In this document: piece by piece, positions 53,830 to 63,649 of the stretch
How the letters are laid out: every line of letters begins with the position of its first letter
How positions within the stretch are numbered: position 1 is the first letter of the stretch
NCBI GenBank assembly: GCA_036365145.1
Contig: JAEOAD010001365.1
Span: 6,112,501-6,176,500, forward strand
Reading direction: 5' to 3'
DNA length: 64,000 nt
DNA from: Orientallactaga sibirica
Lineage: Eukaryota; Chordata; Mammalia; Rodentia; Dipodidae
Notes under the pieces: generated by a model
The model's database searches: none
What the model saw: only the letters and a program-made list of their open reading frames with translations
Told to the model about the DNA's origin: nothing
Position numbers and translations under genes: made by a program

Positions 53830-54076
53830 CTTTATTTTATTTTTATTTTTTTATTTTTTTATTTTAGAGAAAGCGAGAGAAAGAGAGAGATAATCAGCAT
53901 GCCAGGGCCTCAGCCACTGAAATCGAACTCCAGATGCTTGCGCCACCTAGTGGGTATGGCGACCTTGAGCTTGCCTCACCTTTGTGTGTCTGGCTTATGT
54001 GGTATCTGGAGAGTGGAATATGGGTCCTTAGGGTTTGAGGGCAAGCACCTTAACCACGAAGCCATCTCTCCCACCT
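53830..54076 (-). mobile_element. Extended DIP variant with CTCF-like core (antisense)
   Basis: (TTTTA)n tail, GA tract, ATGCCAGGGCCTCAGCCACT, then GCGCCACCTAGTGG (53940-53953) and an extra 'tatggcgaccttgagcttgcctcacc' segment not present in ordinary copies, then 'tatctggagagtgg' and AAGCCATCTCTCCCACCTGG. Confidence 0.88.
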
Positions 54077-54737
54077 GGCCTTTCTTTTTCTTTCATTCTT
54101 TTTTCCTTTCTGTTCTTTTTTCTTTCAATGAAACTATTATTGATAACCAAGTGCAAAAAATGGCCCCTTTTTTCTCCCTTTTATCCGTGATTCTCCCATG
54201 AAGAGAGGAAGGCTGCTTCTGGTTCCCTTGAACAAGGCCAGGTTTTGCGTCCAGATTTGGCCAATGGGATGCTTCAGGCAGAGTAGAGCACATATCCCAG
54301 GATCAGGCCTCAAGAAAACTTGCGCGTGAGACCTGAGCCCAGGCTGTCCTGATGGAAGATGAGAGGACAGAGAACAGAGTCAGTCAGTCCGGCTTCGTCA
54401 GACAGGCCTCAGCTGCCCACAGACACATCAGCAGATGCAGGGGAAACCCACTGAGCACACCACTCACTTGACCTTGAGACTCGTGAGAAATTACAAGTGA
54501 TTGTGAGGGTCAAGCTTTATACTTTGGAATGATTAGAGTGTGTCAAGCTCTAACAGGTATAGAAACTGGCATCGCAACATGGGGTCCTGCAGTGATAAAA
54601 ACCTGAACTAATTGGCAATTAGCATGGTCTTTAGTACTAGTGGGCTATGGAGACTATGGGGAAACAGTGAGGAATCTTGACAGAAGTAGGAACGATATTT
54701 AGGAAATTATACACAAGATCAAAAAACAGCTTATGTT
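54077..54737. other. Unique-looking sequence
   Basis: CT-rich start to 54125, then no recognised feature. Confidence 0.4.
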
Positions 54738-54749
54738 AAGAAATGACCA

Positions 54750-54948
54750 GGGATGGAGAGATGACTCAGCAGTTAAAGGAACTTAACTTGTAAAGCCTGA
54801 TGGCTTTGGGTTCAATTCCCTGGTACCCATGTAAAACCAGACGCACAAAGTGGTACATGTGTCTGGAGTTCATTAATAGTGGCAGGAGGCCCTGGTGCTC
54901 TCGCTCTCTCTCTCTCAACAGATAAGTAAATAAAATATATTTTTCAAG
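54750..54948 (+). mobile_element. DIP-type SINE (sense) with perfect 12-bp target duplication
   Basis: GGGATGGAGAGATGACTCAG head, GGTTCAATTCCCTGGTACCC B box, short CT tract and AAGTAAATAAAATATA tail. AAGAAATGACCA flanks it at 54738-54749 and 54949-54960. Confidence 0.97.
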
Positions 54949-55053
54949 AAGAAATGACCAACTGTTAAAAATACATCCCTGTGATAACATGGAAAATTAA
55001 ATATATACACCCATCCACTGATAGACATCAAAAAAGATGGTTTTCAGGCAGAA

Positions 55054-55220
55054 TTTTTTTTTTTTTTTTTTTGTTTTTGTTTTTCGAGGTAGGGTTTCAC
55101 TCTAGCTCAGGCTGACCTAGAATTCACTATGTAATCTCAGGCTGGCCTTGAACTCACAGCAATCCTCTTACCTCTGCTTCCCAAGTGCTGGGATTAAAGG
55201 CACGTGCCACCACGCCTGGA
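55054..55220 (-). mobile_element. B1 SINE (antisense)
   Basis: T-run with (TTTTTG), CGAGGTAGGGTTTCACTCTA, TGCTGGGATTAAAGGCACGT, CCACCACGCCTGG. Flanks CAGGCAGAAT and AAGGCAGAAC give a near-perfect target duplication. Confidence 0.96.
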
Positions 55221-55234
55221 AGGCAGAACTTTTT

Positions 55235-55711
55235 AAAAGTCTTAGCTAGTTATGCCTTGGTGATATGATAGGATTATGAAAGAAAGTACTGAAAACGTGG
55301 CCAATTTGCAATCAGAATTTATATAGACTATAGAGGGTGATGAACTTGTTAGACTAGAAAATAGCTTTAAAAATCTCTTGTCTCCTTGATTGGAAAAGTA
55401 TTCTCAAAACACAATGCGTGGGCACCACTTCTGTTTCTGCTTGAGATGAAGTGAGCACATTTTAGTTGTCTCTTCCAGTTCTTGCAAGTATGAAATCTGG
55501 ACAAAAAGAAAATGCAAGAAGCAGCTATTTTGTGACTCTGAAAGTAAAAGAGTGTGGAACAGATTTGGGAAGGAGACGAGAATTCAAAGCACCCTCACAC
55601 TGGTGGTATGTGGGAATATAACAAAAGATGCAGCTCTTGTGTAATTAGAGTCTCAGAATGCGAGAAGGAAAAAGCGAGCACTAAAAGACAATTAGAAGAA
55701 ATAATGCCTAA
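55235..55711. other. AT-rich sequence, no feature recognised
   Basis: No repeat or gene assigned; a 60-codon frame at 55554-55736 runs into the next SINE. Confidence 0.4.
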
Positions 55712-55904
55712 AAGGGAGACATGGCTTAGTGGTTAAATGTACTTGCTTGCAAAGCCTAAAGGCCGAGTTCAATTCCCCGCTACCTACATAAAGCCAGATG
55801 CGCAAAGTGGCCCATGAGAATGGAATTCATTTGCAGGCCCATACTCATTCATTCTCCCCTACCTCTTTCTCTCTCTCTCTCTCTCCCTCTCTGTCTCCTG
55901 GCTG
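55712..55904 (+). mobile_element. DIP-type SINE (sense), 5' portion
   Basis: GGAGACATGGCTTAGTGG head, GAGTTCAATTCCCCGC B box, AGCCAGATGCGCAAAGTGG, GGAATTCATTTGCAGG, then CT tract. Its CT tract is interrupted by LTR-like sequence and its tail appears only at 56048. Confidence 0.9.
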
Positions 55905-56047
55905 ATAGTACTGTTTTGGGAGGCCATGCAACCTTTTGAACACGGAGCCTAGCTGGCGGAAGTAGACCACAACGGGCAAGGCTTTGATGTTATACTCCAG
56001 CCCCACATCTTTCCCCACTCCCTGTATCCTTGTTATTCATAACCAAT
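55905..56047 (+). mobile_element. Internal LTR fragment within a SINE
   Basis: 'actgttttgggaggccatgcaaccttttgaac', 'gagcctagctggcggaagtagacc' parallels 57676-57730 ('ctgttttgggaggctgtgcaacctttgaacttggggcctagctggcagg'), the middle of a MaLR-like LTR. Neither LTR end is present. Confidence 0.65.
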
Positions 56048-56085
56048 CTCTCTCCTTGCAAATAAATAAATTTAAAAATATAAAA
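56048..56085 (+). mobile_element. DIP-type SINE (sense), detached 3' tail
   Basis: CTCTCTCCTTGCAAATAAAT and an AAATTTAAAA continuation is the expected SINE end, displaced 143 bp from the rest. Confidence 0.75.
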
Positions 56086-56129
56086 CTTTTCAAAATGATA
56101 TCAAGCATACAGTTACAAAGCTAAATAAA

Positions 56130-56730
56130 CCCTAGCCAAGCAAAATCCAAAGAAATCTACGTCAAGACACATTGTAATTCATCATCTGAAAACTAAACAG
56201 AAAGTACTTGAAACAAGCTAAAGAAAAAAAAAAACTTCACTTCCTGTGGAGGTAGAAACTTCAAATGGGAGCAGATTTCTCCTCAGAAACCAAGAAGTTC
56301 AGATGAAAGTGGTATAAGATTTTTCCAAGACCAGAATAATCACCAACTCAAAAATCTCATCCAGTAAAACAATATTCTTTATGAATGATGAGGAAATTTA
56401 ACCATGGCCAGGTGAAGAAAACTAGGAGAACTTGTTACCATAAGATTCACCCTAAAAAGAAATTCATTAAAACAGAAAGAAAGCGATAAGAGAAGGAATC
56501 TTCAAACACCAGGAAAAAGAAAAGAAGAAAAGGGACAAGAATATCCATTAGAATTGAAGCATTTACTTCTCCTCTTGAGTTCAGTGAGCGATAATTTGGG
56601 GTTGATCAAATTACAGTATATAATCCAATACAATGACCAGTGCACATGCAAGTGACATAAGGCAATGATAAGCAGTGAGACTAAAGGGACATAAAATAAG
56701 GTAAGAGTTCTACACTGCATTTTAGCTGGT
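56130..56730 (+). mobile_element. Ancient L1/HAL1 ORF1 3' region
   Basis: 'tgggagcagatttctcctcagaaacc', 'aagaccagaataatcaccaactc', 'aaaacaatattctttatgaatgatgagg' reflect the C-terminal ORF1 coding order (tail of ORF1 before ORF2). Decayed. Confidence 0.5.
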
Positions 56731-56794
56731 GAAATTCAGATATGTATAGACCAGGGTAGGTACATAAACCAGGCACAACCATTAAGAAGGCTCA

Positions 56795-57155
56795 TTGCTC
56801 CAGAACACTATTGGCCAAAATGGGGTTTGTTGCAGTCAGATTCACATTGCTGGCACTTATCATCCAACCAAGAGCAGTTTTTGGCTCATGGACTCGAGGG
56901 GAAGCTCCATGATGGCAGGGGAAAAGGATGGCATGAGCAGAGGGTGGACATCACCCCCTGGCCAACATCAGATGGACAATAGCAACAGGAGAGTGTGCCA
57001 AACACTGGCAAGGGGAAACTGGCTATAACACCCGTAAGCCCGCCCCCAACAATACACTGCCTCCAGGAGGTGTTAATTCCCAAATCTCCATCAGCTGAGA
57101 ATCTAGCATTCAGAACACCTAAGTTTATGAGGGACACCTGAATCAAACCAAGACA
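56795..57155 (-). mobile_element. MaLR-like LTR (antisense)
   Basis: 'gttgcagtcagattcacattgctggc', 'gactcgaggggaagctccatgatggcagggg', 'cacccgtaagcccgcccccaacaatacactgcctccagg', 'acctgaatcaaacc' in the order of an antisense LTR. It splits the surrounding L1. Confidence 0.65.
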
Positions 57156-57390
57156 GGACTCTAAAAAACAGTTTCAGATATTTCACAGGAAAACCACCAA
57201 AAAAAGAAAGAGAGACAAAAAGTAAAATAAACAGAAAGAAACAAAAATGGAATGACATATTTATAATTAATATATTAATAATTACATTGTATGTAAATAT
57301 TCTAAAATGATATTGAAAAGACAGAGATTCACAGAGTGGATTTAAAACATGAATCAAATATATGTTGTGTATAAGAATTGCACTGTATTT
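57156..57390 (+). mobile_element. Ancient L1 ORF2 5' region
   Basis: 'attacattgtatgtaaatattc', 'aaaagacagagattcacagagtgg' and 'aaaacatgaatcaaatatatg' match the start of L1 ORF2 (endonuclease domain N-terminus). Stops are present. Confidence 0.6.
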
Positions 57391-57404
57391 TATTTTAATT
57401 GTTG

Positions 57405-57525
57405 GGGGGGGTGACATGATCTCATTGTATAGCTCAAGCTGGCTTCAGACCCACAAAGTAGCCCAGACTGGCCTCATGGACACTATTCTCCTGCCTCAAC
57501 CTCCTGGATGCTAAAACTACATGTC
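57405..57525 (-). mobile_element. Old B1-like SINE (antisense)
   Basis: 'gtgacatgatctcattgtatagctcaagctggcttcag', 'cccagactggcctcatgg', 'ctcctgcctcaacctcctggatgc'. An extra internal duplication (two 'ctggc(c)tc' blocks) suggests a pB1 or dimeric form. Confidence 0.6.
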
Positions 57526-57602
57526 CAGATGAAAATTATCGTAAGCAATATTTGAGTAGTGATATTATAATATTATTAAGTAAAAGAATGTCGAGAACAA
57601 AC

Positions 57603-57930
57603 TGTGTTACGGTTTGAATGTGAAATGTCCTTCACAGACTCATGTGTTTTGACTCTTCTGCCCCTGCTGGTGGCCCTGTTTTGGGAGGCTGTGCAACCTT
57701 TGAACTTGGGGCCTAGCTGGCAGGTGTAGATGACAAGGAATGGCGCTTTTGGAAGATCTCTCTCGGTGCCACTTCTGACCCCATTCCCTGCTTCGCTGTT
57801 AGTCACAAGGTCCACGTGCCTCATGCTTCTGCTCAGACTGCTCCATGCCTTCCCCACCGTGATGGGCTGAAATCCCCTCACACTATGAGCCCAAATAAAT
57901 CCTTCTTGAAGACGTTTCTACCACCCAGTC
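57603..57930 (+). mobile_element. MaLR-like LTR (sense)
   Basis: 'tgttacggtttgaatgtgaaatgtcc', CACAGACTCATGTGTTTTGA, 'ctgttttgggaggctgtg', CCACCGTGATGGGCTGAAAT, 'tatgagcccaaataaatcc'. Parallels 19556-19895; it is the likely relative of the fragment at 55905. Confidence 0.65.
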
Positions 57931-57989
57931 ATGAGGAAAGTAAATGCACACACGTAATGAAAGCATTCACTTGTTTAAAGGACTTGATT

Positions 57990-58025
57990 TGTTAAATTGA
58001 TTAACATATTTGCAAGCAATGAGAG

Positions 58026-58065
<40 letters not shown>

Positions 58066-58211
58066 GGAGTGCCAGGGCCTCTGGCCACTAAACAGACTCC
58101 AGACATATGCGCTACCTGTGCATCTGGCTTCAGGTGGGTCCTGGGCAATCGAATCCATGGGATTGGGCTTTGCAGGCAAGTGCCTTAACTGCTGAGCCAT
58201 CTCTCCAGCCC
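57990..58211 (-). mobile_element. DIP-type SINE (antisense)
   Basis: 'attaacatatttgcaagcaatgagag' decayed tail, (GA)n, GTGCCAGGGCCTCTGGCCAC, GGCAATCGAATCCATGGG and TGAGCCATCTCTCCAGCCC. Flanks ACTTGATTT on both sides. Confidence 0.93.
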
Positions 58212-58387
58212 AACTTGATTTTTTTTAAGGAATTGATTTATAACAGATAAAGTCAATTTCAGAACAAAAGAAACTTCTCACAACAGAAAATGGCATTAGA
58301 GAATAATGATGAAACTTACTGTAACCACAATTCATAGCATTCCAAACTTGTAGGCAATGAACACCAGAGGAAACACAAAGGAGAAGC

Positions 58388-58560
58388 CAAAACTGAAGAC
58401 ACTGGCTGACACATTCAGAATGCCATGGGGAATACCAGTAACCCCCTGAGGAGGGAATGGGGGTGGGGATGTAAAAGGGGATAACATGAGGGAAATGGGA
58501 CCAACAGTACATCATTAAAAAAAATAATAGTGGATAGAAGTCAAGTGGTGTATGTACCTG
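58388..58560 (+). mobile_element. LINE 3' end, strongly 5' truncated
   Basis: 'aatgccatggggaataccagtaaccccctgaggagggaatggggg' and 'aaaggggataacatgagggaaatggg' parallel 47915-48000 and 17230-17330. Ends in an A8 run and AATAATAG. Confidence 0.6.
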
Positions 58561-58562
<2 letters not shown>

Positions 58563-58604
<42 letters not shown>

Positions 58605-58655
58605 CCAATATATAAAACCAATGAGGGTGAGGCAACTAGCAAAAAAAAAAAAAAA
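58563..58655. repeat. T40 run and A15 run, 38 bp apart
   Basis: An uninterrupted 40-base T run at 58563-58602 is followed by 38 bp of mixed sequence and 15 A at 58641-58655, then GAAGAAGAAGG. Confidence 0.96.
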
Positions 58656-59019
58656 GAAGAAGAAGGAAAACTCTCCGAATCAACTTTTTCAGAACTTTGG
58701 AAAGTAATAAAAAGCTTTCAACAACCCAATGTTTATACAAGAAAAATGGCTAAATCTCATCAAAACCAGCCAACTTTGTGGCGCCAGATACCCTAGTTTT
58801 CTCTCCCCTCCTTGACTTAGTAGTGTGGGCAAGCAGTAGCTCAAGCTTCTGGTACAGAAGGGAATAGACAGAGACTTGGTATCATTTGACCTGCCTGATA
58901 CTACCTTGTAAGACCCACTTCAAAGTCGTCTGTTTTTCCTTTCTTAGATACCTTACTGGGATTGACCGTAGGGATTTGCCCAAGACATGCAAACACTGTA
59001 TGTACCACTGAGGTTATGT
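58656..59019. other. No feature recognised
   Basis: No repeat or gene assigned. Confidence 0.4.
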
Positions 59020-59125
59020 TCTGAGACAGTGCTTTGTTATGTAATTCAGGCTGGCCTTGAACTTTCAATCTTTCTGACTCAGCCCCTGCAGTGCTAGGAG
59101 TGTAAGTTTACACCTAGTGTCAAAA
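59020..59125 (-). mobile_element. Old B1-like SINE (antisense)
   Basis: 'ctgagacagtgctttgttatg', TTCAGGCTGGCCTTGAACTT, 'cagcccctgcagtgctagg'. Diverged B1/pB1 monomer. Confidence 0.65.
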
Positions 59126-60030
59126 CCTTTTCTTTCTTTTTGTCTCTCTCTCTTTTTTTTTTTTTTTTGACTTGGAACCCATCAAGGCTAAAAAACCTCT
59201 TTGAAAGGGGAATTGTCAAAAACATTTATTGGCAAGTGTTTTAACATTGTCACTGCCCGAGGCAATGAATTGAACTTGAGACAGACAATAAAGTAAGTTG
59301 AAAGGAACGGGGCAGTCACAAGGCCTTTGAAAACTTGGAGCATATCCTCGCAGATCTAGAAAGCCGATGGACACATAAGCGCTGTAAGAAAGCTCTGAAA
59401 AATATGAGAGGGCCCATGCTCTCATGTCCAGCTGGTCTTGTGATGCCACACAGGCAGGAAGTGAGGCTAAGGGTGTCATTTGCCTGGATTCGTGTTGGAG
59501 GCATACTCGGACATTCATGTACCGCCTCTAAACAAAGATTACAGATTCATAATCGTTAAGAACAAAAAGCTCTACCCAATGACATAACTGGCCACTAAGA
59601 TAACTGAATTGAGATGAAGTGGATGTAGGAAATACAAAGTTCCTTTCTAAAAAAGTAGAATAAACAATCACTACTCACATGGCTATAAGTAGCAAAACCC
59701 ATCAACCCCGGGGGGGGGGGGGAGAATTTGTTTTTTAGAGTTGCCGAATAATACAGTGTTCTGTTTACATCAAGCTAAATCCAAGTGAATGGAAGAAACC
59801 CATCTACCAAGAAATCGGTAAATAATATTGTACCATATAATTGAGTAAGTAAAATTCAATAAATGCTAATGGTAAAAAATACTCTATTTTCAAAAAAAAA
59901 TGGCAAGACATAAAACAGCAAAAAATAGGCTCATTCATAAAGAGAAGCAGTCAAGAGGAACTGTTTTTGAGGAAGACCAAGCTCTTACTGTCAAATATTC
60001 TAAATAAATGGTTTTAACTATGTTTAGTTA
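59126..60030. other. AT-rich sequence with G13 run
   Basis: G13 at 59710-59722. Minus-strand frames of 62-100 codons at 59216-59518 overlap a plus-strand frame; no domains. No gene supported. Confidence 0.4.
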
Positions 60031-60245
60031 GGGCTGGGGAGATAGCTCAGTGGTTAAAGGTGCTTGCTACCAAAGAATGTAGTCCCAGGTTTGATTCCCC
60101 AGTGCCCACAAAAGCTAGATGCACAAAGTGGCAGGTGTGTCTGGAGTTTTTGCAGTGGTTGGGGCCCTGGTATGCCCATGTTTTCTCTCTCTCTTTTTCT
60201 CTGTTCATCTGCTTATAAATAAATAAATAACATATTTTTAAAATA
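60031..60245 (+). mobile_element. DIP-type SINE (sense)
   Basis: GGGCTGGGGAGATAGCTCAG head, GGTTTGATTCCCCAGTGCCC B box, GGAGTTTTTGCAGTGGTTGG, CT tract and AAATAAATAAATAAC tail. Flanks ATGTTTAGTTAG and ATGTTTAATTAG form a near-perfect target duplication. Confidence 0.95.
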
Positions 60246-60518
60246 TGTTTAATTAGCTAAAGAAAACTAAGTCTATGTAACTAAACTGTGATAAGATGTA
60301 TCATCAAATATCAATAAAGAGGTATAAATTATGTTAGGCCCTGATATGCCCATGTTTTCTCTCTCTCTCTTTCTCTGTTTATCTGCTTATAAATAAATAA
60401 ATAAATAAATAAAATATTTTAAAAATGTGTTTAATTAGCTAAAAAAAACTAAGTCTATGTAACTAAACTGTGATAAGATGTATCATCAAATATCAATAAA
60501 GAGGTATAAATTATGTTA
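60164..60518. repeat. Tandem duplication, about 172 bp, of SINE 3' end plus flank
   Basis: GGCCCTGGTATGCCCATG (60164 on) through 'aggtataaattatgtta' repeats from GGCCCTGATATGCCCATG near 60336 to about 60518, at over 90% identity by eye. The junction shares GGCCCTG with the original sequence. Confidence 0.95.
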
Positions 60519-60779
60519 AACTACCAAAAAGAATTGCCAGGGTTCAAAGGTGAACCATTGAAAATGGGGGAAAAAAATGTCTAGAGGGACCCAACAAAAT
60601 ATTTGATCCATAAAAGTAAGGCTCCGTGAGCTCCTTAGTTGATTGGGAGGAGAAAGTAGGGGTGAGCTAAGACTTCCATAATGTGGTGAAAAACAACCCA
60701 CATATCCAAGAACCTAATGAACTCAAAGTAAGAAAAGCCACACAATATCCACATGTAAAATACCATGTAAAAGGTGAGC

Positions 60780-61110
60780 GCCAGACAATTAGGCTTTGAA
60801 AGTGCTAGAGAACAGTGGTGCATCGCACAGAGGAGACACTCAATTAGAGCAATTACTCAATTTTTACAGGACACCCTGAATCCAGAAGGCAGTGGGGAGA
60901 AGAAAGAACGCTCCAGAAAGAATTTTATTTATCCTACCCCACCCTTCAAAAATGAATATTAAGATAATCTCAGATAAAAATAAACATCAAGAGAGTTCAT
61001 CATTAGCAGATCTATCCTACAAGAAACACTAACAGAAGGTCCTTGAGTTGAAATGGTAGGATCAAGACAAGAAGACTAGTGAATATAACCACATAGGTAC
61101 ATACAAAATA
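60780..61110 (+). mobile_element. Ancient L1/HAL1 ORF1 3' region
   Basis: 'acccttcaaaaatgaatattaagataatctcagataaaaataaacatcaagagagttcatcattagcagatctatcctacaagaaacactaacag' (spaced matches) aligns with the end of ORF1 (peptide-like Phe-Lys-Asn-Glu ... Ser-Arg-Pro-Ala-Leu-Gln-Glu order). Degenerate. Confidence 0.65.
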
Positions 61111-61397
61111 AAGAGATTTTATTGCTATTCCTTTGGCCTTATCTGACTGGAAAGAAAGCTATAGAAAACAATACTTACAAATTTATGTTAATGTTTTGCC
61201 ATGAATAATGATAGAACTTTTGATAATAAAAGGATAAAGAAGAAGAATGAAGCTTTATAGAAAAAAGAATTTTTATATATTAGTTAAATTAAATTTGTTA
61301 TTATCCTAAGAAGATTGGGGTGACTTTACATGATGATGGCAATTCTGAGGGAAACAACTAAAAAAGCAATGAAAATATACAGCAATAGAAATGAAAG

Positions 61398-61595
61398 TAA
61401 GACATGGCAGCACACACCTTTCTTTAATCTCAGCACTCAGGAGGCAGAGGTAGGAGGATGGCCATGAATTTGAGGCCACTCTGAGACTACATAGTGAATT
61501 CCAGGTCAGCCTGGACTAGAGCAAGACCCTACCTTGAAAAACCAAAAAAAAAAAAAAAAAAAAAAAGAGAGAGAGAGAGAGAGAAAGAAAGAAAT
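61398..61595 (+). mobile_element. B1 SINE (sense)
   Basis: AAGACATGGCAGCACACACC start with a small CTTT insertion, CAGCACTCAGGAGGCAGAGG, AGCAAGACCCTACCTTGAAA, A-run, then (GA)n and GAAA. Confidence 0.95.
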
Positions 61596-61619
61596 GAAGA
61601 AGGTACTGAACCAGTGAAC

Positions 61620-62200
61620 TAGTACACAAGAATGTAGATGTTTATTAAACACACAAAAGAAGTAAAAATAAATTACTTAAGGAACAAAAGAGAAGACATG
61701 TAAAAAACAGGTAGCAAAATGGCAAGCATAAATCCCATCGTGCCAGTAGTTACATTAGATGTAAATGTATTAAACTTCCAATTAAAAGGCAGAGATGAAT
61801 AGGATGAACTTGAAGGGGGAAATTGACCAAGCAGTTTGCTGTCTGGAATGGTCAGCATTTCGAATTCAAAACTGCAAATAGTTTGAAGGAGGAAAACCAA
61901 CAACAGCAAAAACCATGAGACAATAGTCACAGAAAAGAGAGCTAGAATGCTCGCATTAACTTGAGAAAAGAACAGACTTTGAGTCAAAAATTTTTAAGGA
62001 ACAGAAAATGGCTTTTTAATGAAGAAAGGGAAATTTCTGCAAGAAGATGCAACAATTACAAACATATCATGTGGCTGTGGGGTATTGGTAGAAGTACACA
62101 TGTGTGGAAGTCCATAAACAGTTACTCACAAAATCAGCCAGTTGGGTTTTCAAGAAGATGCAGGTGTAATTGAGTAGATAAATAGTGCTGGAAATTATAT
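61620..62200 (+). mobile_element. Ancient L1 ORF2 5' region
   Basis: 'agtagttacattagatgtaaatgtattaaacttccaattaaaaggcagagatg' matches the ORF2 start (Leu-Asn-Val-Asn ... Lys-Arg coding order). Further L1-like A-rich sequence follows to 62200. Confidence 0.6.
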
Positions 62201-62339
62201 ACTTAAAAATTATTGTTATAATTTTTATATACTTTTATTATATATTATTATACTTTAAAAAGAATTACAGATAAGAAAATCTTTAAGATTTTATATAATC
62301 CATCAAGGGAAAAATTAATTTGAATTTGTAAAAATTTAA

Positions 62340-62630
62340 AGTGTTAGCCTTGTGTGAGATCTTGTCATGAGGATGACAAACTACAGGCTGGGAAAAACTA
62401 TTTACAAAAAACATATGTGACAAAGGATTCCTAGCCACCTATATACCAAGCTCAAGTCTCAAGAGAAACACAATTCACTAAGGAAGCAGTAAAAGATGCA
62501 GACATTTCACTGAAGACAAATTACAGGTGGAAAATAAGCATGTGTAAATATTTTCATTGCTAGCCACTTGGGAAATCCAAGTTAAAGTTACTATGAATAT
62601 TAGTGCCCACCTATTCCATTATTGGATAAT
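62340..62630 (+). mobile_element. L1 ORF2 3' region, left of SINE
   Basis: 'gaaaaactatttacaaaaaacatatgtgacaaaggattcctag', 'aggaagcagtaaaagatgcagacatttcactgaag', 'aaataagcatgtgtaaatattttcattgctagccac' are the standard motifs after the reverse transcriptase domain. Confidence 0.7.
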
Positions 62631-62879
62631 TTTTTTTTTTGTTGTTTTGTTTTTTTGGAGAGAGACAGAGAGAGGGGGAGAGGAAAACAGATAGAGATGG
62701 GTGCGCCAACTGCCTCTCAGCTGCTGCACCCCCTTGTGGTCAAGTGTGGCATTGCGACCTTGCATCACTTTGCATCTGGCTAAACAAGGGACCTGGAGAT
62801 TGGAACCGCTGGAGATTGGAACCAGCATTCTTAGGCTTAGGAAGCAGGAGCCTTAACCGCTAAGCCATCTCTCCAGCCC
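62631..62879 (-). mobile_element. Extended DIP variant (antisense)
   Basis: T-rich tail, GA tract, CGCCAACTGCCTCTCAGCTG, GCACCCCCTTGTGG (62726-62739) and 'gtgtggcattgcgaccttgcatcac' extra segment. CTGGAGATTGGAACC is doubled at 62793-62825. Ends AAGCCATCTCTCCAGCC. TGGATAAT flanks both sides. Confidence 0.92.
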
Positions 62880-63010
62880 TGGATAATGTTTTAAGCACTG
62901 GTAATAGCAAGTGTCTGTGAAGGTGAAGGGCAGATTTTTGAAAGAACTCTTACATTGCTGGTGGGAGTGTGCATTTGTGAAAACGTTATGGAAGAGAGTA
63001 TTTGGTCTCT
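62880..63010 (+). mobile_element. L1 ORF2 3' region, right of SINE
   Basis: Resumes: 'actggtaatagcaagtgtctgtgaagg', 'gaactcttacattgctggtgggagtgtg', the very common L1 'cattgctggtgggaatg' motif. Confidence 0.75.
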
Positions 63011-63321
63011 TGCAAAGGAAAAATACCCTTACCCTGTACGTCAACAACTGACATAGATTTTACTCTGAATTTGCTTAAATCACTCATGTCTGCTCTCAAT
63101 CTGCAACCCGCAGGGCAAATGATGGGGGTGCAAACTGACCAGGGCATATGTCCACTCCGACAGTCACTGTGCCATTCACATCTGCACATCTGGGGCTCCT
63201 CTTTGGTCTTCGTAGACAGTGTCAAAAGATGTTACCAGTAACTGGTACTGACTTGCTCCCTCAGATAGCTTGCCAACTTTATAAAATTAGAGGCCCAGAA
63301 GTATCTTTATAATATGGACCG
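63011..63321. other. No feature recognised
   Basis: Short frames of 79 codons on both strands (62986-63241) mirror each other and lack domains. Confidence 0.4.

Positions 63322-63355
<34 letters not shown>
63322..63355. repeat. A34 homopolymer
   Basis: Uninterrupted run of 34 A. No SINE or LINE body is recognisable immediately upstream. Confidence 0.97.
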
Positions 63356-63358
<3 letters not shown>

Positions 63359-63469
63359 CAATTCATTCATGACACAGTGACATAATTTTGCCAATTCAGC
63401 TCTCCTGAAAACTTTGTGGACTTTCTATTTATCTAATTATCTAGTTTATGCTTTAAAAAAAAACCCAAA

Positions 63470-63625
63470 GGCGGGCATGGTGGTGCACGCCTTTAATTCC
63501 AACACTCGGGAGGCAGAGGTAGGAGGATTGCCATGAGTTCGAGGCCACCCTGAGAGTACATAGTTAATTCCAGGTCAGCCTGGACCAGAGTGAAACCCTA
63601 CCTGGAAAAACTAAAAAATAAAAAA
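63470..63625 (+). mobile_element. B1 SINE (sense)
   Basis: AGGCGGGCATGGTGGTGCAC, CAACACTCGGGAGGCAGAGG, GAGGCCACCCTGAGAGTACA, GAAACCCTACCTGGAAAAAC, A-rich tail. Confidence 0.97.
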
Positions 63626-63649
63626 CTATACCTGAAACAGCTTCTAAGA

